DNA from: DATFXM01 sp035315885
GTDB taxonomy: Bacteria; Acidobacteriota; Blastocatellia; UBA7656
Assembly (NCBI GenBank): GCA_035315885.1
Contig: DATFXM010000172.1
Coordinates: 1-27,679 of the forward strand
Direction: 5' to 3'
Length of the DNA: 27,679 nt
In this document: positions 1 to 8,633 of the stretch, piece by piece
Numbering within the stretch: position 1 is the stretch's first letter
Layout of the letters: each line of letters begins with the position of its first letter
Notes under the pieces: model-generated
Told to the model about the DNA's origin: nothing
Databases searched by the model: none
The model's input: the letters and a program-made list of their open reading frames with translations, nothing else
Made by a program: the position numbers and the translations under genes

Positions 1-651
1 CAACCCGTTTCGGCCGGAGATTCGATTCTCGTGTCGGCGAACGTAAGAGAGCACTTCGGGCACTACGCCGAGCCAACCTCGCCGGCTCAGATCACATACG
101 AGCCTGTAGTCCTGAGCAACCGGCAGCTCGAAATAGCCGCCGATCTCCTGCAAGGCCGCCCGTTCGATGCACAGCGAACTGTGACTGGAAAACGTCCGCA
201 GCAGCAAGTACCAACGCAACGAATCCGCACCTGACGGAATACGGTTGACGCTTCCAGCGATGAGGCCTCGTTCATCGAACGACTGCCACGGCGAGATGCA
301 CGCGCGAAACCGGCGCTCGGCGTTAAGAAATCTCAACTGCCGGTCGATCCGATGAGGCGGGGATATATCGTCCGCGTCGGTTCGAACAACGAAGCGACCG
401 CGAGCCTGACTGAGTCCCTCATTCGCAGCGGCAAAGGGTCCTTCGCTTTTCGAGCGCCGTATAAGGCGAATCCGCGAATCATCTCGGCTCGCCGCTTCAA
501 CCACGCGACAGGTATCGTCTTCGGATGCATCATCGACAATGATGTACTCCCAGTCGCGAAACGTCTGCGCTCGGATGCTCGCTATCGTCTCGGGTAGATA
601 CCGGGACCCGTTTCTAACTGCGGTGAGTACGGTAACGTGAGGGGTTTGCAT
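1..651 (-). CDS. Family 2 glycosyltransferase, C-terminus cut by window edge
   Basis: An open frame of 217 codons runs from an ATG at 651 off the left edge, with no stop in the window. It reads as a GT-A fold family 2 glycosyltransferase. The N-terminal strand is VTVLTAVRNGSRYL (6-19), followed by the nucleotide-binding segment YIIVDDASEDDT (36-47) and the metal-binding TDADD motif (91-95). A QDY acceptor-side motif sits near 180-182, where family members carry the catalytic ED/QD. There is no signal peptide or membrane segment in the visible part, so it should act in the cytoplasm, adding a sugar from an NDP donor to the lipid-linked chain. It starts 17 bp after the preceding GT-B gene and is clearly the next operon member. 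The start has little Shine-Dalgarno character. The sugar and linkage cannot be told. Confidence 0.9.
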   Translation of the reverse strand, partial: MQTPHVTVLTAVRNGSRYLPETIASIRAQTFRDWEYIIVDDASEDDTCRVVEAASRDDSRIRLIRRSKSEGPFAAANEGLSQARGRFVVRTDADDISPPHRIDRQLRFLNAERRFRACISPWQSFDERGLIAGSVNRIPSGADSLRWYLLLRTFSSHSSLCIERAALQEIGGYFELPVAQDYRLVCDLSRRGWLGVVPEVLSYVRRHENRISGRNGL

Positions 652-668
652 CGAAGAAACTGCGAAGG

Positions 669-2159
669 TTATTGCAAGAAGCGGCGGCTCAATGCGGTGA
701 AAATACGATCCGCCGCGTAACCATCTACAGGTCCGCACATCAGCTCTTTCAGACTTCTGCGCCGGTCCGATCTGGCGGAGCGAGACTCAACCGCTTCAGT
801 AGCGAGGTTGATCAGCTCTGCGATGTTGTGCGCCACCGGAGCCGCGCCGCTCTCGGTGATCGGAGTGTAGTGATGCGAACGATGGGCATTGAAATAGTAC
901 CGATCCTCGACCGAACCCCGGTCCGGATGAAATCCAATATTCACTATAGGCGCATCAACCACCGCGCAATCGAGCGCGATCGTGGATCCAATGGACAACG
1001 CCAGCGCCGAGTGCCGCAATGCGTTGCCAAGCATACTCACGTCGTCGTCCTTGAGGGTGCCCCAATATGTAGCGGTGCCGACCGGATGAACCCACGGCCG
1101 ATGGAGCTTCACTTCGGGGACTTCGGCAAGCACTCCATCCCATCGTTCGTAGTCATCAAAAGGATGAAGCCGCACTACCCACTGTAGATTTCTGAGACCG
1201 CGCTGCTTCTTGAACTCCGAAATCACGTGCAACAGTAACTCCGGCTCCCTTGGAGTCTGCCGAATCGTGTTCGCACAATAGATGACAAAGGGCTCGTCTG
1301 AACTTACACCCAGCGCCGCGCACGTTTTCTGCCGGCTCCATCGCCGATCTTCACGAACGTGGAAGTCAAACTGAGGTGTTCCGGTGATCTCGATCTTCTC
1401 GCGAGGAACTCCGTAAAAGTCCTGAAGCTCGGTAGCCATGCGCTCGCTCCACGCAAGGAAAAGGTCGAACTTCTTCAGCGGCCGATAACCCATGGACGTC
1501 AGGTTGTCGAACGACAAGATATGAGTTGCCGTAGGTATCCCAACCTCCTGAAGCGCGCGAGCAAGCAGCCACTCGCTCGGCGATACAAACACCGTAGACA
1601 AACCAAAGCGAATGTTCGAATCCAGAAGTCTGCCCTGGAGCTCCTCGCTGATCAGCTCGCGGAATAGTTTCTGTTCGGTTTCCTCGAGCCATCGATAGCA
1701 GGAACTGAACCTGCCCAGCGGCGAAAGACATTTGTATGAGGCTTCGCTCAAACGCGATCGAATCGTTTTCTTCTTGTATCGGTGCCGGTGCTTGAGAAGG
1801 ACATCTCGCGAGTTTATCCCAAACCTGTCGAAGAACGCGTCTCGCAGCGACTCCAGAATCACGGTATGTTTTCGAGTCCGGCGATACTCCGGCAGATCCC
1901 ACACTTTCGACACGGATGCAGGCTCGACCAGTGGGCGAACGTCCGGAGGTACGGCTACGACTACGTCAAGCGCGCCGGCCAGATGTTCCACAAGTCCCGA
2001 ATGGAAGAGATTGCGCGCGCCAAAAGCCGATGGCACAGTGACCAGGGCACTCGTTCCTTGTGAGTCACTACGCTCGTCAGCCGAGGCCAGATTCAAGCGC
2101 AGTCCGTTGAGCGATTCAGTGCTTTTCGGCCTGTGAAGGCCTGATTGCAAGTCCATCAT
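669..2159 (-). CDS. GT-B capsule/CDP-glycerol-transferase-like glycosyltransferase
   Basis: A protein of 496 residues with the look of the capsule-synthesis / CDP-glycerol glycerophosphotransferase-like GT-B group. The C-terminal half carries a QWVVRLHP motif (RLHP about 330-333) followed by an acidic run, and then the glycine/serine-rich donor loop LSIGSTIALDCAVVDAPIVN (about 388-407). Both are typical of the nucleotide-binding lobe of such enzymes. A 'TGTPQFD' segment (about 259-265) is also characteristic. There is no membrane segment, so it should be cytoplasmic. I chose the ATG at 2159, 14 bp after the asnB-like stop. In-frame starts at 2198 and 2249 would lie inside asnB, and residues encoded before 2159 look uninformative. 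The neighbours are an amidotransferase and a GT2. Donor and acceptor are unknown. Because bacterial sialyltransferases also use an HP motif, it is one of two candidates here for transferring the nonulosonate, but that is only inference. Confidence 0.82.
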   Translation of the reverse strand: MMDLQSGLHRPKSTESLNGLRLNLASADERSDSQGTSALVTVPSAFGARNLFHSGLVEHLAGALDVVVAVPPDVRPLVEPASVSKVWDLPEYRRTRKHTVILESLRDAFFDRFGINSRDVLLKHRHRYKKKTIRSRLSEASYKCLSPLGRFSSCYRWLEETEQKLFRELISEELQGRLLDSNIRFGLSTVFVSPSEWLLARALQEVGIPTATHILSFDNLTSMGYRPLKKFDLFLAWSERMATELQDFYGVPREKIEITGTPQFDFHVREDRRWSRQKTCAALGVSSDEPFVIYCANTIRQTPREPELLLHVISEFKKQRGLRNLQWVVRLHPFDDYERWDGVLAEVPEVKLHRPWVHPVGTATYWGTLKDDDVSMLGNALRHSALALSIGSTIALDCAVVDAPIVNIGFHPDRGSVEDRYYFNAHRSHHYTPITESGAAPVAHNIAELINLATEAVESRSARSDRRRSLKELMCGPVDGYAADRIFTALSRRFLQ

Positions 2160-2173
2160 ACCCGTTGTAACGG

Positions 2174-3910
2174 TCAGGCTAATCCGAGACTGATCCATTG
2201 CCAGACGTAGAAACTGTTGTCGGATGCACCCGTCTTGTAGTTCTGCCACTCTCGTCGCACTGCCGACGGATCGAGCCAGACACCTCCATACCGGGAGATC
2301 GCTTCCTCGATCGTATCCTCAGCCCACTTGCAGAGTGGACCTTTCAGCCACTCGCGCTGCGGAGTTTGAAGCGGGCGCTTCGGCGCCTCAACCACGCGCG
2401 AGGGCGCAAGCTCGCGCGCAATCTGCCGCAGGAGCCATTTGTGCGTCCCATTCCTGATCTTTCGGTCCGCGGGCTGTCGAAAAGCCAGACGAAATAGTCG
2501 GTGATCCAAAAACGGCTCTCGCAACTCGGTGCCGTACATCATCGAGATTCGATCGTTGAACCGAAGGGCGCGCGGTATTTTCGAATAGCACGCATCTCGA
2601 TATTGTAGATTGCGGAGCTGGTCATCGAAGGGCTTGGGCGGCGAAAACCTCTCCGCAAGATCTCGAAACTCCGGGCTCAGACACTCGGGTCTCGTCGGGC
2701 TGCTGGTGCTCCCTTGTACCGGGCCTGTTGCCGCCTCCCCACTGTTTGACGAAGCACCATTCAATGCCTTCGCATAATACTCGTACCCCGCCCATTGTTC
2801 ATCCAGCCCTTGTCCATCAAGAAAAACAATTACCCCGAGCTCGCGCGCTGTCTTGAACAACCTCGAATAGGCGAGAGTCGGCAGACCTCCAAACGGTTCA
2901 TCCTGATGCCTCTGTACCAGGCGAGCCAGATCCGGTACTTCTTCAGCGCGCAGCCAACAGACTTCGTGAGGATGCCGAGTACCTGCGAGCAATTGTGCAA
3001 CCCACGGCAGCTCATCATAACGCTCGTCGCCTGTTGCGAACGTGAAAGCCTTCACGTCGCTTTCCGCTCCCTTAACCGAATGCACAAGCCCCAGCAGCGT
3101 TGACGAATCAACTCCGCCACTGAGGTTTATTCCGACTGGAACGTCCGAACGAAACCGCAGCCGCACGCTGTCGTTCAACAGTGACCGATATTCTTCGGCT
3201 ACTTCTGCATCTCGCCTTGTGTCAGTGTCGTTGGCGATGTCATCAGCAAGGTCGTACCACTTCCAGATACGCAGATCTCCATTCTTCCACCGCAATGCGT
3301 GTCCGGCTGGCAGCGAGCTCACTCCTTTCCAGAACGTCCTCTCGCTATGGTCGTACATCCCGTACGTAAGATAACCGGACCACGCAACCGGGTCGGACTC
3401 TCCTGGTACGCCTGCGGCGTGCAGCGCTTTTATTTCACTCGAGAACGCAAACGCACCCCCAGGCAGATGAGCGTAGTAGAACGGCTTCACACCGAACCGG
3501 TCTCTCGCAGCCAATATGCACTGTTCGCGCGCATCCCAAATTGCGACCGCAAACATTCCGATGAAGCGGTCGAAACAGGAAGCTCCCCACCGCTCGTACG
3601 CAGCGAGGATTACTTCAGTATCGCTCTGACTCCTGTACGGATAACCGTCGAGTGACTCTCGCAGCTCGAGGTAGTTGTACAGCTCTCCGTTGAGTATGAC
3701 CTGAACGCTTCCATCGCGATTGGCCATCGGCTGACGGCCCGCTTCGGACAGGTCGATGATGCTGAGGCGGTTGTGGCCGAGCCCGATCTTTCCCGTCGAG
3801 TCGACGAACACAGCAGTAGCGTCCGGCCCGCGATGGCTCTGGCTCAATACCATCTCATCCAGACTTTTTGGGCTCCAGCCCTCGCCCGCAATTCCTGAGA
3901 TTCCGCACAT
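2174..3910 (-). CDS. asnB: Glutamine-hydrolysing asparagine synthase-like amidotransferase
   Basis: A 578-residue class II glutamine amidotransferase fused to an ATP-pyrophosphatase synthetase domain, the full AsnB architecture. The start is fixed by the chemistry: MCGISGI places the nucleophile at Cys2. Arg48 (GHNRLSIIDLS), NGELYN (74-79) and SDTEV (96-100) line the glutaminase site. SGGVDSS (264-270) is the PP-loop that binds ATP. The family uses glutamine ammonia and ATP to amidate a carboxylate. Free asparagine is possible, but copies inside polysaccharide loci commonly amidate uronic or other sugar carboxylates, and here a nonulosonate cassette supplies a carboxyl sugar, so sugar amidation is a reasonable inference. 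It lies 58 bp after a GT2 gene and 14 bp before a GT-B gene. An 'AAGAAGG' stretch lies upstream of the start. No key residue appears missing. Confidence 0.93.
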   Translation of the reverse strand: MCGISGIAGEGWSPKSLDEMVLSQSHRGPDATAVFVDSTGKIGLGHNRLSIIDLSEAGRQPMANRDGSVQVILNGELYNYLELRESLDGYPYRSQSDTEVILAAYERWGASCFDRFIGMFAVAIWDAREQCILAARDRFGVKPFYYAHLPGGAFAFSSEIKALHAAGVPGESDPVAWSGYLTYGMYDHSERTFWKGVSSLPAGHALRWKNGDLRIWKWYDLADDIANDTDTRRDAEVAEEYRSLLNDSVRLRFRSDVPVGINLSGGVDSSTLLGLVHSVKGAESDVKAFTFATGDERYDELPWVAQLLAGTRHPHEVCWLRAEEVPDLARLVQRHQDEPFGGLPTLAYSRLFKTARELGVIVFLDGQGLDEQWAGYEYYAKALNGASSNSGEAATGPVQGSTSSPTRPECLSPEFRDLAERFSPPKPFDDQLRNLQYRDACYSKIPRALRFNDRISMMYGTELREPFLDHRLFRLAFRQPADRKIRNGTHKWLLRQIARELAPSRVVEAPKRPLQTPQREWLKGPLCKWAEDTIEEAISRYGGVWLDPSAVRREWQNYKTGASDNSFYVWQWISLGLA

Positions 3911-3968
3911 CAGCGTTTCAACCTGCCTTCTTTAGAAACGATTCCATCCGCGAACTCCGGGGGATCGT

Positions 3969-4913
3969 TTATCTCTTCCTTGAGTCTCGTTCAAATCTCG
4001 AAAGACTGCCCGATCGGCGTGGCGCGCCGGCGCGCCAAGGCACCAGCACCAGCCCTATATTCCTGGCGAGGGAGTCGGCGAAGAATCTGATGGCCACCAC
4101 TGGTGCCGCAATCCCAGCTTTGATGACCGTGACAGCAAAATCGGCCCAGCTCATTGGCGTGTAGCCGCGCAGGCGATGTAGCTCGCGTAACTCGCGAGCC
4201 TGCTTGCGCCACAACTCACGCCGGTTCAGATTGTCGAGCCGCGCATAAACAGCCTCGGAGCAACACGCGATTTTGAATCCCTCTGATAAAACCTGCGACG
4301 CCCAGAGCTTGTCTTCAACCGCTTCGAGTGCTTCGTCGTACTTCACCTGCTTCCAAACTGAGCGGCGAATCACACAGCACGTCGCAGCGGGATAGTCCCG
4401 AGTCCACTGTCGAGATGATTCGGCCCGGCGCTGCTCTTCCAGCGATCGATATTGAATATTCGAGGGCCGATACCATTGCAGCAGCTTCGCCCGGTCCATC
4501 ACGCCCATGCACCTGACTGCTGCAACACGATCGTCGGTGAAAGCTTCCACGCAGCTTTGAAGAAAGCGAGAGCCGATCGGCAATGCATGCGCGCTGAGAA
4601 TCAGAACGAACTCTCCTCGCGCGCACCCGATTCCAAGGTTCAACGCGCGGCCGTAGCTGAATTCTCGCCGCGTGATCGAGACGACGCGCGCGCCGCGACT
4701 CGCGCAAAGCCCGGCAGTTCCGTCTTCGGATTCATTGTCTACGACGATTGCTTCCCATTCGAAGCTGCACCTCTGCGCCGCCAAAGCGTCAAAGACGTTC
4801 TCCAGATTCCGCTCCTCATTTCGAGTTCGAATTACTATCGAAAGCAGCGGACCAGTCTGGGTTGTTAGAATCGGTTCTTGCGTCATACCGGTTGGTCGGT
4901 AACGACTATTCAT
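3969..4913 (-). CDS. Family 2 glycosyltransferase with C-terminal hydrophobic segment
   Basis: A 314-residue GT-A family 2 enzyme. LLSIVIRTRNEERNL (23-37) is the first strand and the nucleotide-binding loop. AIVVDNESEDGT (55-66) is the donor-binding acidic motif. GRALNLGIGCARGEF (88-102) precedes the position where a DXD is expected, but here it reads LSAHALP (106-112). The catalytic-base region EAVEDKLWA (197-205) is intact. Residues about 258-293 are hydrophobic and may attach the protein to the inner membrane. The ATG overlaps the FkbM stop as ATGA, indicating translational coupling. The overall pattern resembles the rhamnosyltransferase-type GT2 group, but the donor cannot be stated. No metal-binding aspartate pair is visible in the SAHA segment. 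The same replacement occurs in other members of this subgroup as I know it, so I do not call the enzyme dead. Confidence 0.9.
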   Translation of the reverse strand: MNSRYRPTGMTQEPILTTQTGPLLSIVIRTRNEERNLENVFDALAAQRCSFEWEAIVVDNESEDGTAGLCASRGARVVSITRREFSYGRALNLGIGCARGEFVLILSAHALPIGSRFLQSCVEAFTDDRVAAVRCMGVMDRAKLLQWYRPSNIQYRSLEEQRRAESSRQWTRDYPAATCCVIRRSVWKQVKYDEALEAVEDKLWASQVLSEGFKIACCSEAVYARLDNLNRRELWRKQARELRELHRLRGYTPMSWADFAVTVIKAGIAAPVVAIRFFADSLARNIGLVLVPWRAGAPRRSGSLSRFERDSRKR

Positions 4914-5755
4914 CTGGCAGCGGATTTGAACACCAGCGTGTCACAGCTCTTGTACAGCTCCTGGAAACCCAGGGCTCTGAGCTGAGAGAAGAGATTCTCA
5001 ATTGCGGAGGTGCCAACTACTGACGGATGCACTTCTAGCATGATCGTGTCGACGAGCGCGCCAATGAGCTCCTTCTCTCGCTCGATGAGCTGGACCTCGC
5101 CGCCTTCCACGTCACAAATCAGCGTGAATCTGTCGAAGCCTTCCGTCTCTACGATCGATTTGAGCGATGTTGTTTGTACCTTGATCGAGCGTGCTGCTGC
5201 TCTCTGAACGCCGCTGGCCACGAATTGATCGGCAAGGTAGAAGGTCACACGATCCTCGTCGTAAGCAAGCGCGCGCTCGAGGATCGAGAACCGGCAATCG
5301 TTCAGCATTCTGTTTCTGGCCAACAGAGGCAGCAGATCGGGATTGGCTTCGACCACCACGTGCCGGTCAGGGTTTTGAAGACGTTTGTTTGCGATGCATG
5401 AAACGACGCCAATTCCGCCTCCAAATTCGACGATCGGGAGTGCCGGATCAAGAAACCGTGCGATCGCCTCGCGCTCAGGCTTTTCATATCTGTCTAACGC
5501 GAACCGGCTCTTGAGCGATGTTGAGATCGCGCTACTGCTGACGTCAAACAAACAGCCATCGATTGAGACGCGGTTGCCTTGAAGCTCAACCGCTTTACCG
5601 ACCAACCAGTGATCTCGTTTGTGCCACCACCTGCGCAGTCTTTTCGCAATGAGCGAAATCTTCAGCGAGTCTGCCGCAGCCGCTGCTACTCCCCTAACGC
5701 CTGACGCTCGATAAGCGCCTCGTGCCGATTCGAATTTCTGGATTAACGCTGACAT
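4910..5755 (-). CDS. FkbM-family SAM-dependent methyltransferase
   Basis: A 281-residue class I methyltransferase of the FkbM type. The SAM-binding motif I is VEFGGGIGVVS (109-119), followed by the acidic ribose-binding residue in VVEANPD (134-140). CDVEGGEVQLI (214-224) is the FkbM hallmark, with the late strand LEVHPS (240-245) after it. Residues 1-60 are a basic, helical N-terminal extension typical of the polysaccharide-cluster members. FkbM proteins O-methylate hydroxyls on sugars or small molecules, and here the likely substrate is a sugar of the chain under construction. The gene starts 32 bp after the dehydrogenase stop, with a GGAGAG stretch upstream of the ATG. Its TGA overlaps the ATG of the following GT2, so the two are probably made together. 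It could modify the chain end as a stop signal for Wzt-dependent export, but nothing in the sequence shows this. Confidence 0.9.
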   Translation of the reverse strand: MSALIQKFESARGAYRASGVRGVAAAAADSLKISLIAKRLRRWWHKRDHWLVGKAVELQGNRVSIDGCLFDVSSSAISTSLKSRFALDRYEKPEREAIARFLDPALPIVEFGGGIGVVSCIANKRLQNPDRHVVVEANPDLLPLLARNRMLNDCRFSILERALAYDEDRVTFYLADQFVASGVQRAAARSIKVQTTSLKSIVETEGFDRFTLICDVEGGEVQLIEREKELIGALVDTIMLEVHPSVVGTSAIENLFSQLRALGFQELYKSCDTLVFKSAAR

Positions 5756-5787
5756 TTCTTGAATCGTCTCTCCGAGTTCGGTCGTGG

Positions 5788-6762
5788 TTATGTGGTGGTT
5801 ACGCGAGCGGCGTCGTCCTTCAGGTACCTCGCGAGTCGCTCGGCCATGAACACCTCAGTGCGCTGCATAGATTCGAAGGTCGCGCCGCCGATGTGCGGCG
5901 TGATGATGAGGTTTGACGAACGAGCGGCGTACTCTATCAGAGGGCTACGGCGCCTTAGCTCGGACGGCTGCTCGCCACAGATGACGTCGACTGCCGCTCC
6001 TGCGATACGACCGTCCTCGAGCGCCGCAACAAGCGCATTCTCATCCATCACAGCCCCTCTTGAAGTATTCACCACCCACGCGCCGGCGGGCAGACAACTC
6101 AGCAGCTCGGCCGACAAGTAACCCGTCGTCGCCTCTGTCAGCGGAAGATGAATACTTAAGACCTGGGCCCTATTGAGCAGGTCTTCGGCCGAATCAGCGC
6201 GAGCGACACCGGCCGGCCACGCCTCGCGATGCGGATCGTAAGCGGCCACTTCCATGCCGAATGCCAAACCCAAGTTTGCTACTCTCTCGCCGATGCGTCC
6301 CAGCCCCAGAATGCCCAGACGCTTTCCGGCGAGGTCATGGCCGCGAAACAGGTCGCGCTCCCAATCACCGCTTAGCACGTGTTCAAACGCCCACGGAATC
6401 CGTCGCACCAGAGACAACAACAGACCCCACGTATGTTCGGCGGTTGCGGGGATGCGCCTCAGGAATTGGTATTCGCCACGCAGGCTGAGAACTTGAACTC
6501 CAAGCTGACTGGCCGCATTCATGTCTATGTGATCGACTCCAGTCGTAGCGGTCACTACAAACTTCAAACGGCTCGACGCCTCGAGTACCTCGCGGGTAAC
6601 GCGAAGACCGAGTCGAACTATCAACGCGTCGAAATCCTTTACTCTGGCCGGCAAGTCGGACTGACGCACAACCTCTTCAACCAGGTCGCCAGCCTGTGCC
6701 AGAATCGCGCGAGCCTCGGCGGAGTAATTCTCCGGCTCTGCATTCAGAATTCGAGGGGTCAC
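5788..6762 (-). CDS. D-isomer-specific 2-hydroxyacid dehydrogenase (phosphoglycerate dehydrogenase-like)
   Basis: A 324-residue NAD(P)-dependent 2-hydroxyacid dehydrogenase. The Rossmann loop is LGLGRIGER (152-160), with an acidic residue at the end of the next strand (YDPH, 175-178) that favours NAD. The catalytic triad is present: Arg235 in NTSRGAVMDE, Glu264 in ICGEQP and His290 in TPHIGGAT. A segment around 95-113 (RGEYQFL...ATAEHTWGLLL) marks a subgroup I associate with surface-sugar loci, not serine biosynthesis. The start is the GTG at 6762: it forms a GTGA overlap with the neuA stop and has GGAAGGAG 8 bp upstream. An in-frame ATG at 6840 would run far into neuA. Tight coupling to neuA suggests a role with the nonulosonic acid (itself a 2-keto acid) or production of a 2-hydroxyacid substituent. 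The substrate is unknown. Confidence 0.9.
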   Translation of the reverse strand: MTPRILNAEPENYSAEARAILAQAGDLVEEVVRQSDLPARVKDFDALIVRLGLRVTREVLEASSRLKFVVTATTGVDHIDMNAASQLGVQVLSLRGEYQFLRRIPATAEHTWGLLLSLVRRIPWAFEHVLSGDWERDLFRGHDLAGKRLGILGLGRIGERVANLGLAFGMEVAAYDPHREAWPAGVARADSAEDLLNRAQVLSIHLPLTEATTGYLSAELLSCLPAGAWVVNTSRGAVMDENALVAALEDGRIAGAAVDVICGEQPSELRRRSPLIEYAARSSNLIITPHIGGATFESMQRTEVFMAERLARYLKDDAARVTTT

Positions 6763-7466
6763 GCGCGACTCTCCTTCCACGCTCGTAGCAATACATCCGC
6801 GATCATCAGGTCTCGCTCGTCGTCGATGTTCGCCAGCCACTCTCTGGGCATTACGTACGCTTTCTTTCTTCGCGCCATCACTGTCCTTTGCTCAAGGAGC
6901 ACCGACTTGCGCACTGCGTAGATCGAGCCGTTACGGTAGTAGACGACCGGGAGCGACTGGCGTTGAGTGGTCTCCCCTTCGGGGGACAGGGGAGCCATCC
7001 AATCCCCGTCGTGCAGGCTGTACATTCGAGCGGGATGCACGTCGTCCATCGGGCAGACGCTGATGACTCCCTCAACTTGAGGGTCCTCTTCGAGCATCGC
7101 GATCACCGCATCAATGTCCCGGCCCGACCGAATTGGCGACGTCGGCTGCAGGAGCACGATCGCATCGTATTGGCAGTCATGCCGCTTTTCTGCCTCTTGC
7201 AGTGCGTGCATGACAACCGGAACGACGGGGCTTTCATCCTGCGCAAGATGAGCTGGACGGATCAGGACTTCTGAGCCGTACTCGCTGGCGACCGCCGCAA
7301 TCTGTTCGGAATCAGTCGAGGTCAAGAAATGAGTCAATCTTGAGCTTTCGCTAGCCGCGCGGATTGAGTGCGCAACGAGCGGCTCGCCGGCGACGAGTCG
7401 GACGTTCTTGCCGACCACGCCTTTTGATCCGCCTCGCGCCGGTATGACTCCAAGCGTCCTGATCAT
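6759..7466 (-). CDS. neuA: Acylneuraminate (nonulosonate) cytidylyltransferase
   Basis: A 235-residue CMP-sialate synthetase-type enzyme that couples CTP to a nonulosonic acid, giving the CMP-sugar donor. The diagnostic CTP-binding loop is IPARGGSKGVVGKNV (8-22). VAHSIRAA follows near 36, then DAIVLLQPTSPIRSG (about 100-114), the strand and loop of the family that contacts the cytidine and sugar. The YRNGSIYAV segment (about 176-184) and a late NIDDERDL (about 213-220) hold the metal-binding aspartates. The length is normal for single-domain NeuA, LegF and PseF proteins. The ATG lies 3 bp after the neuC stop and the TGA overlaps the next GTG. Sequence alone does not separate Neu5Ac from legionaminic or related acids. 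Confidence 0.93.
   Translation of the reverse strand: MIRTLGVIPARGGSKGVVGKNVRLVAGEPLVAHSIRAASESSRLTHFLTSTDSEQIAAVASEYGSEVLIRPAHLAQDESPVVPVVMHALQEAEKRHDCQYDAIVLLQPTSPIRSGRDIDAVIAMLEEDPQVEGVISVCPMDDVHPARMYSLHDGDWMAPLSPEGETTQRQSLPVVYYRNGSIYAVRKSVLLEQRTVMARRKKAYVMPREWLANIDDERDLMIADVLLRAWKESRA
6771..6778 (-). promoter_or_regulatory. Shine-Dalgarno GGAAGGAG for the dehydrogenase gene
   Basis: GGAAGGAG on the minus strand, 8 bp before the GTG at 6762. It lies inside the 3' end of neuA and decides for the GTG over the in-frame ATG at 6840. Confidence 0.75.
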
Positions 7467-7469
7467 TGA

Positions 7470-8633
7470 TCAGTAAACCAATCTCTTTTCGATGTTCAGT
7501 GGAATCGTGGAAAGCAGGTCGGCAATGCGGTCGCCTGCCAGTCCGTCGCCGTAAATCGGATCCGATGGATATCTGCCGTTCTGCAGATGACGGTGCGTTG
7601 CCGCCACAATCTGATTTCTGTCGTAGTCAACATCGATGACATTTCTGCCTCGCTCACGTCCTGCCTGTCGAGTTCCGATGTTCACAACAGGGACTCCGAG
7701 GAAAGCGCATTCACGAACGCCCACGCTGGAATTTCCAAGAAGACAACGAGAGTTGTACAGAAGTTTCAGGAAGTCGAGTGGAGCCATATTCTTGAAGAAG
7801 TGCATGTTCCTGGGCTGATCGTTTTCACGAAACGCTCGAATCCCGCCCGAAGTTCCGTCAGTTCCGGCGTCTACATTCGGCCAGAACCAGAACGCAGGTA
7901 TGTTCAGCTCTTTGACCGCGTGCAGCGTCTCGGTGACGTGTTGCCGCGAGGCTTCATACTCGGTGGTCACCGGGTGTTGCATGACTACGACGTAGTCGTC
8001 GAGATTGTCGAAGGTGGCTCCAACACCGTCGTATTCCTTAATCGGATCGAAGTCGAGCAGCGGATCTTTCAGCATCTCCGCCGCGAGATCTATTGACGGA
8101 CAGCCGGTGACAAAGACGGTTGAGTGGTCTTCACCCATCTTTATGACTCGTTCGGCGGCTTTGTCGTGAGAAACAAAATGCACGTTCGATAGCTTGGTGA
8201 CTGCGTGACGGACCTTCTCGTCTATTGATCCGGTCACCTCGCCGCCCTGAATATGAGCCACCGGAATATTGGTGTAAGACGCCGCCACCGCAGTAGCCAT
8301 AGTTTCGAACCGATCCGCTATGGTGATCACTACATCGGGTCGAAGGTTGTCAAACACCGTGGCGAGCTCGACGATTCCCAGTCCGGTCGACTTGGCGGAC
8401 GTCACCAGATTTCCGCCTTCGAGAATCATGTAAACGCGTTCCGCTATCTTGAAACCATCCTGCTCGATGATCTCCACGGTCTTTCCGTATCGATCGAGCA
8501 GCGCAGATGCCGCGACCACAAGCTGCAGCTCGAGATCACGATGGCGCTGAATCGCGCGCAACGCGGACATTATCCGCGAATAGCTTGGACGGGCGGTTAT
8601 AACAACACAGATTTTTCTTGGCGTGAGGCTCAT
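7470..8633 (-). CDS. neuC: UDP-N-acetylglucosamine 2-epimerase, hydrolysing type
   Basis: A 387-residue GT-B fold epimerase of the WecB/NeuC superfamily. The hydrolysing members convert UDP-GlcNAc (or UDP-diNAcBac) into the free 2-epimer, the acceptor for NeuB. Features seen: VITARPSYSRIMSALRAI near the N-terminus, ADRFE (about 108-112, where GDRFE is usual), HIQGGEVTGSIDEKVRHAVTK (about 126-146, the hydrolysing-type signature) and GNSSVGVRE with NIGTRQAGRERG near 290-320, the UDP-binding lobe. The ATG at 8633 overlaps the neuB stop as ATGA and has AGGAAG 7 bp upstream. An earlier in-frame ATG at 8681 lies inside neuB and is less likely. Together with neuB and neuA it completes the last three steps of a nonulosonate pathway. 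No LegB/LegC homologue is visible in the window, which mildly favours ManNAc and Neu5Ac, but those genes could be elsewhere. Confidence 0.92.
   Translation of the reverse strand: MSLTPRKICVVITARPSYSRIMSALRAIQRHRDLELQLVVAASALLDRYGKTVEIIEQDGFKIAERVYMILEGGNLVTSAKSTGLGIVELATVFDNLRPDVVITIADRFETMATAVAASYTNIPVAHIQGGEVTGSIDEKVRHAVTKLSNVHFVSHDKAAERVIKMGEDHSTVFVTGCPSIDLAAEMLKDPLLDFDPIKEYDGVGATFDNLDDYVVVMQHPVTTEYEASRQHVTETLHAVKELNIPAFWFWPNVDAGTDGTSGGIRAFRENDQPRNMHFFKNMAPLDFLKLLYNSRCLLGNSSVGVRECAFLGVPVVNIGTRQAGRERGRNVIDVDYDRNQIVAATHRHLQNGRYPSDPIYGDGLAGDRIADLLSTIPLNIEKRLVY

Noticed and set aside
31..597. Short open frames on both strands at the left edge
   Set aside because: All are shadows of the truncated GT2 gene, whose open frame runs without a stop from 651 to the window edge.
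7459..7473. Perfect 7-bp inverted repeat CTGATCA-T-TGATCAG at the neuC/neuA junction
   Set aside because: It is made of the neuC stop and the first neuA codons. A one-base centre cannot form an RNA loop, and nothing else suggests an operator, so it is probably coincidence.
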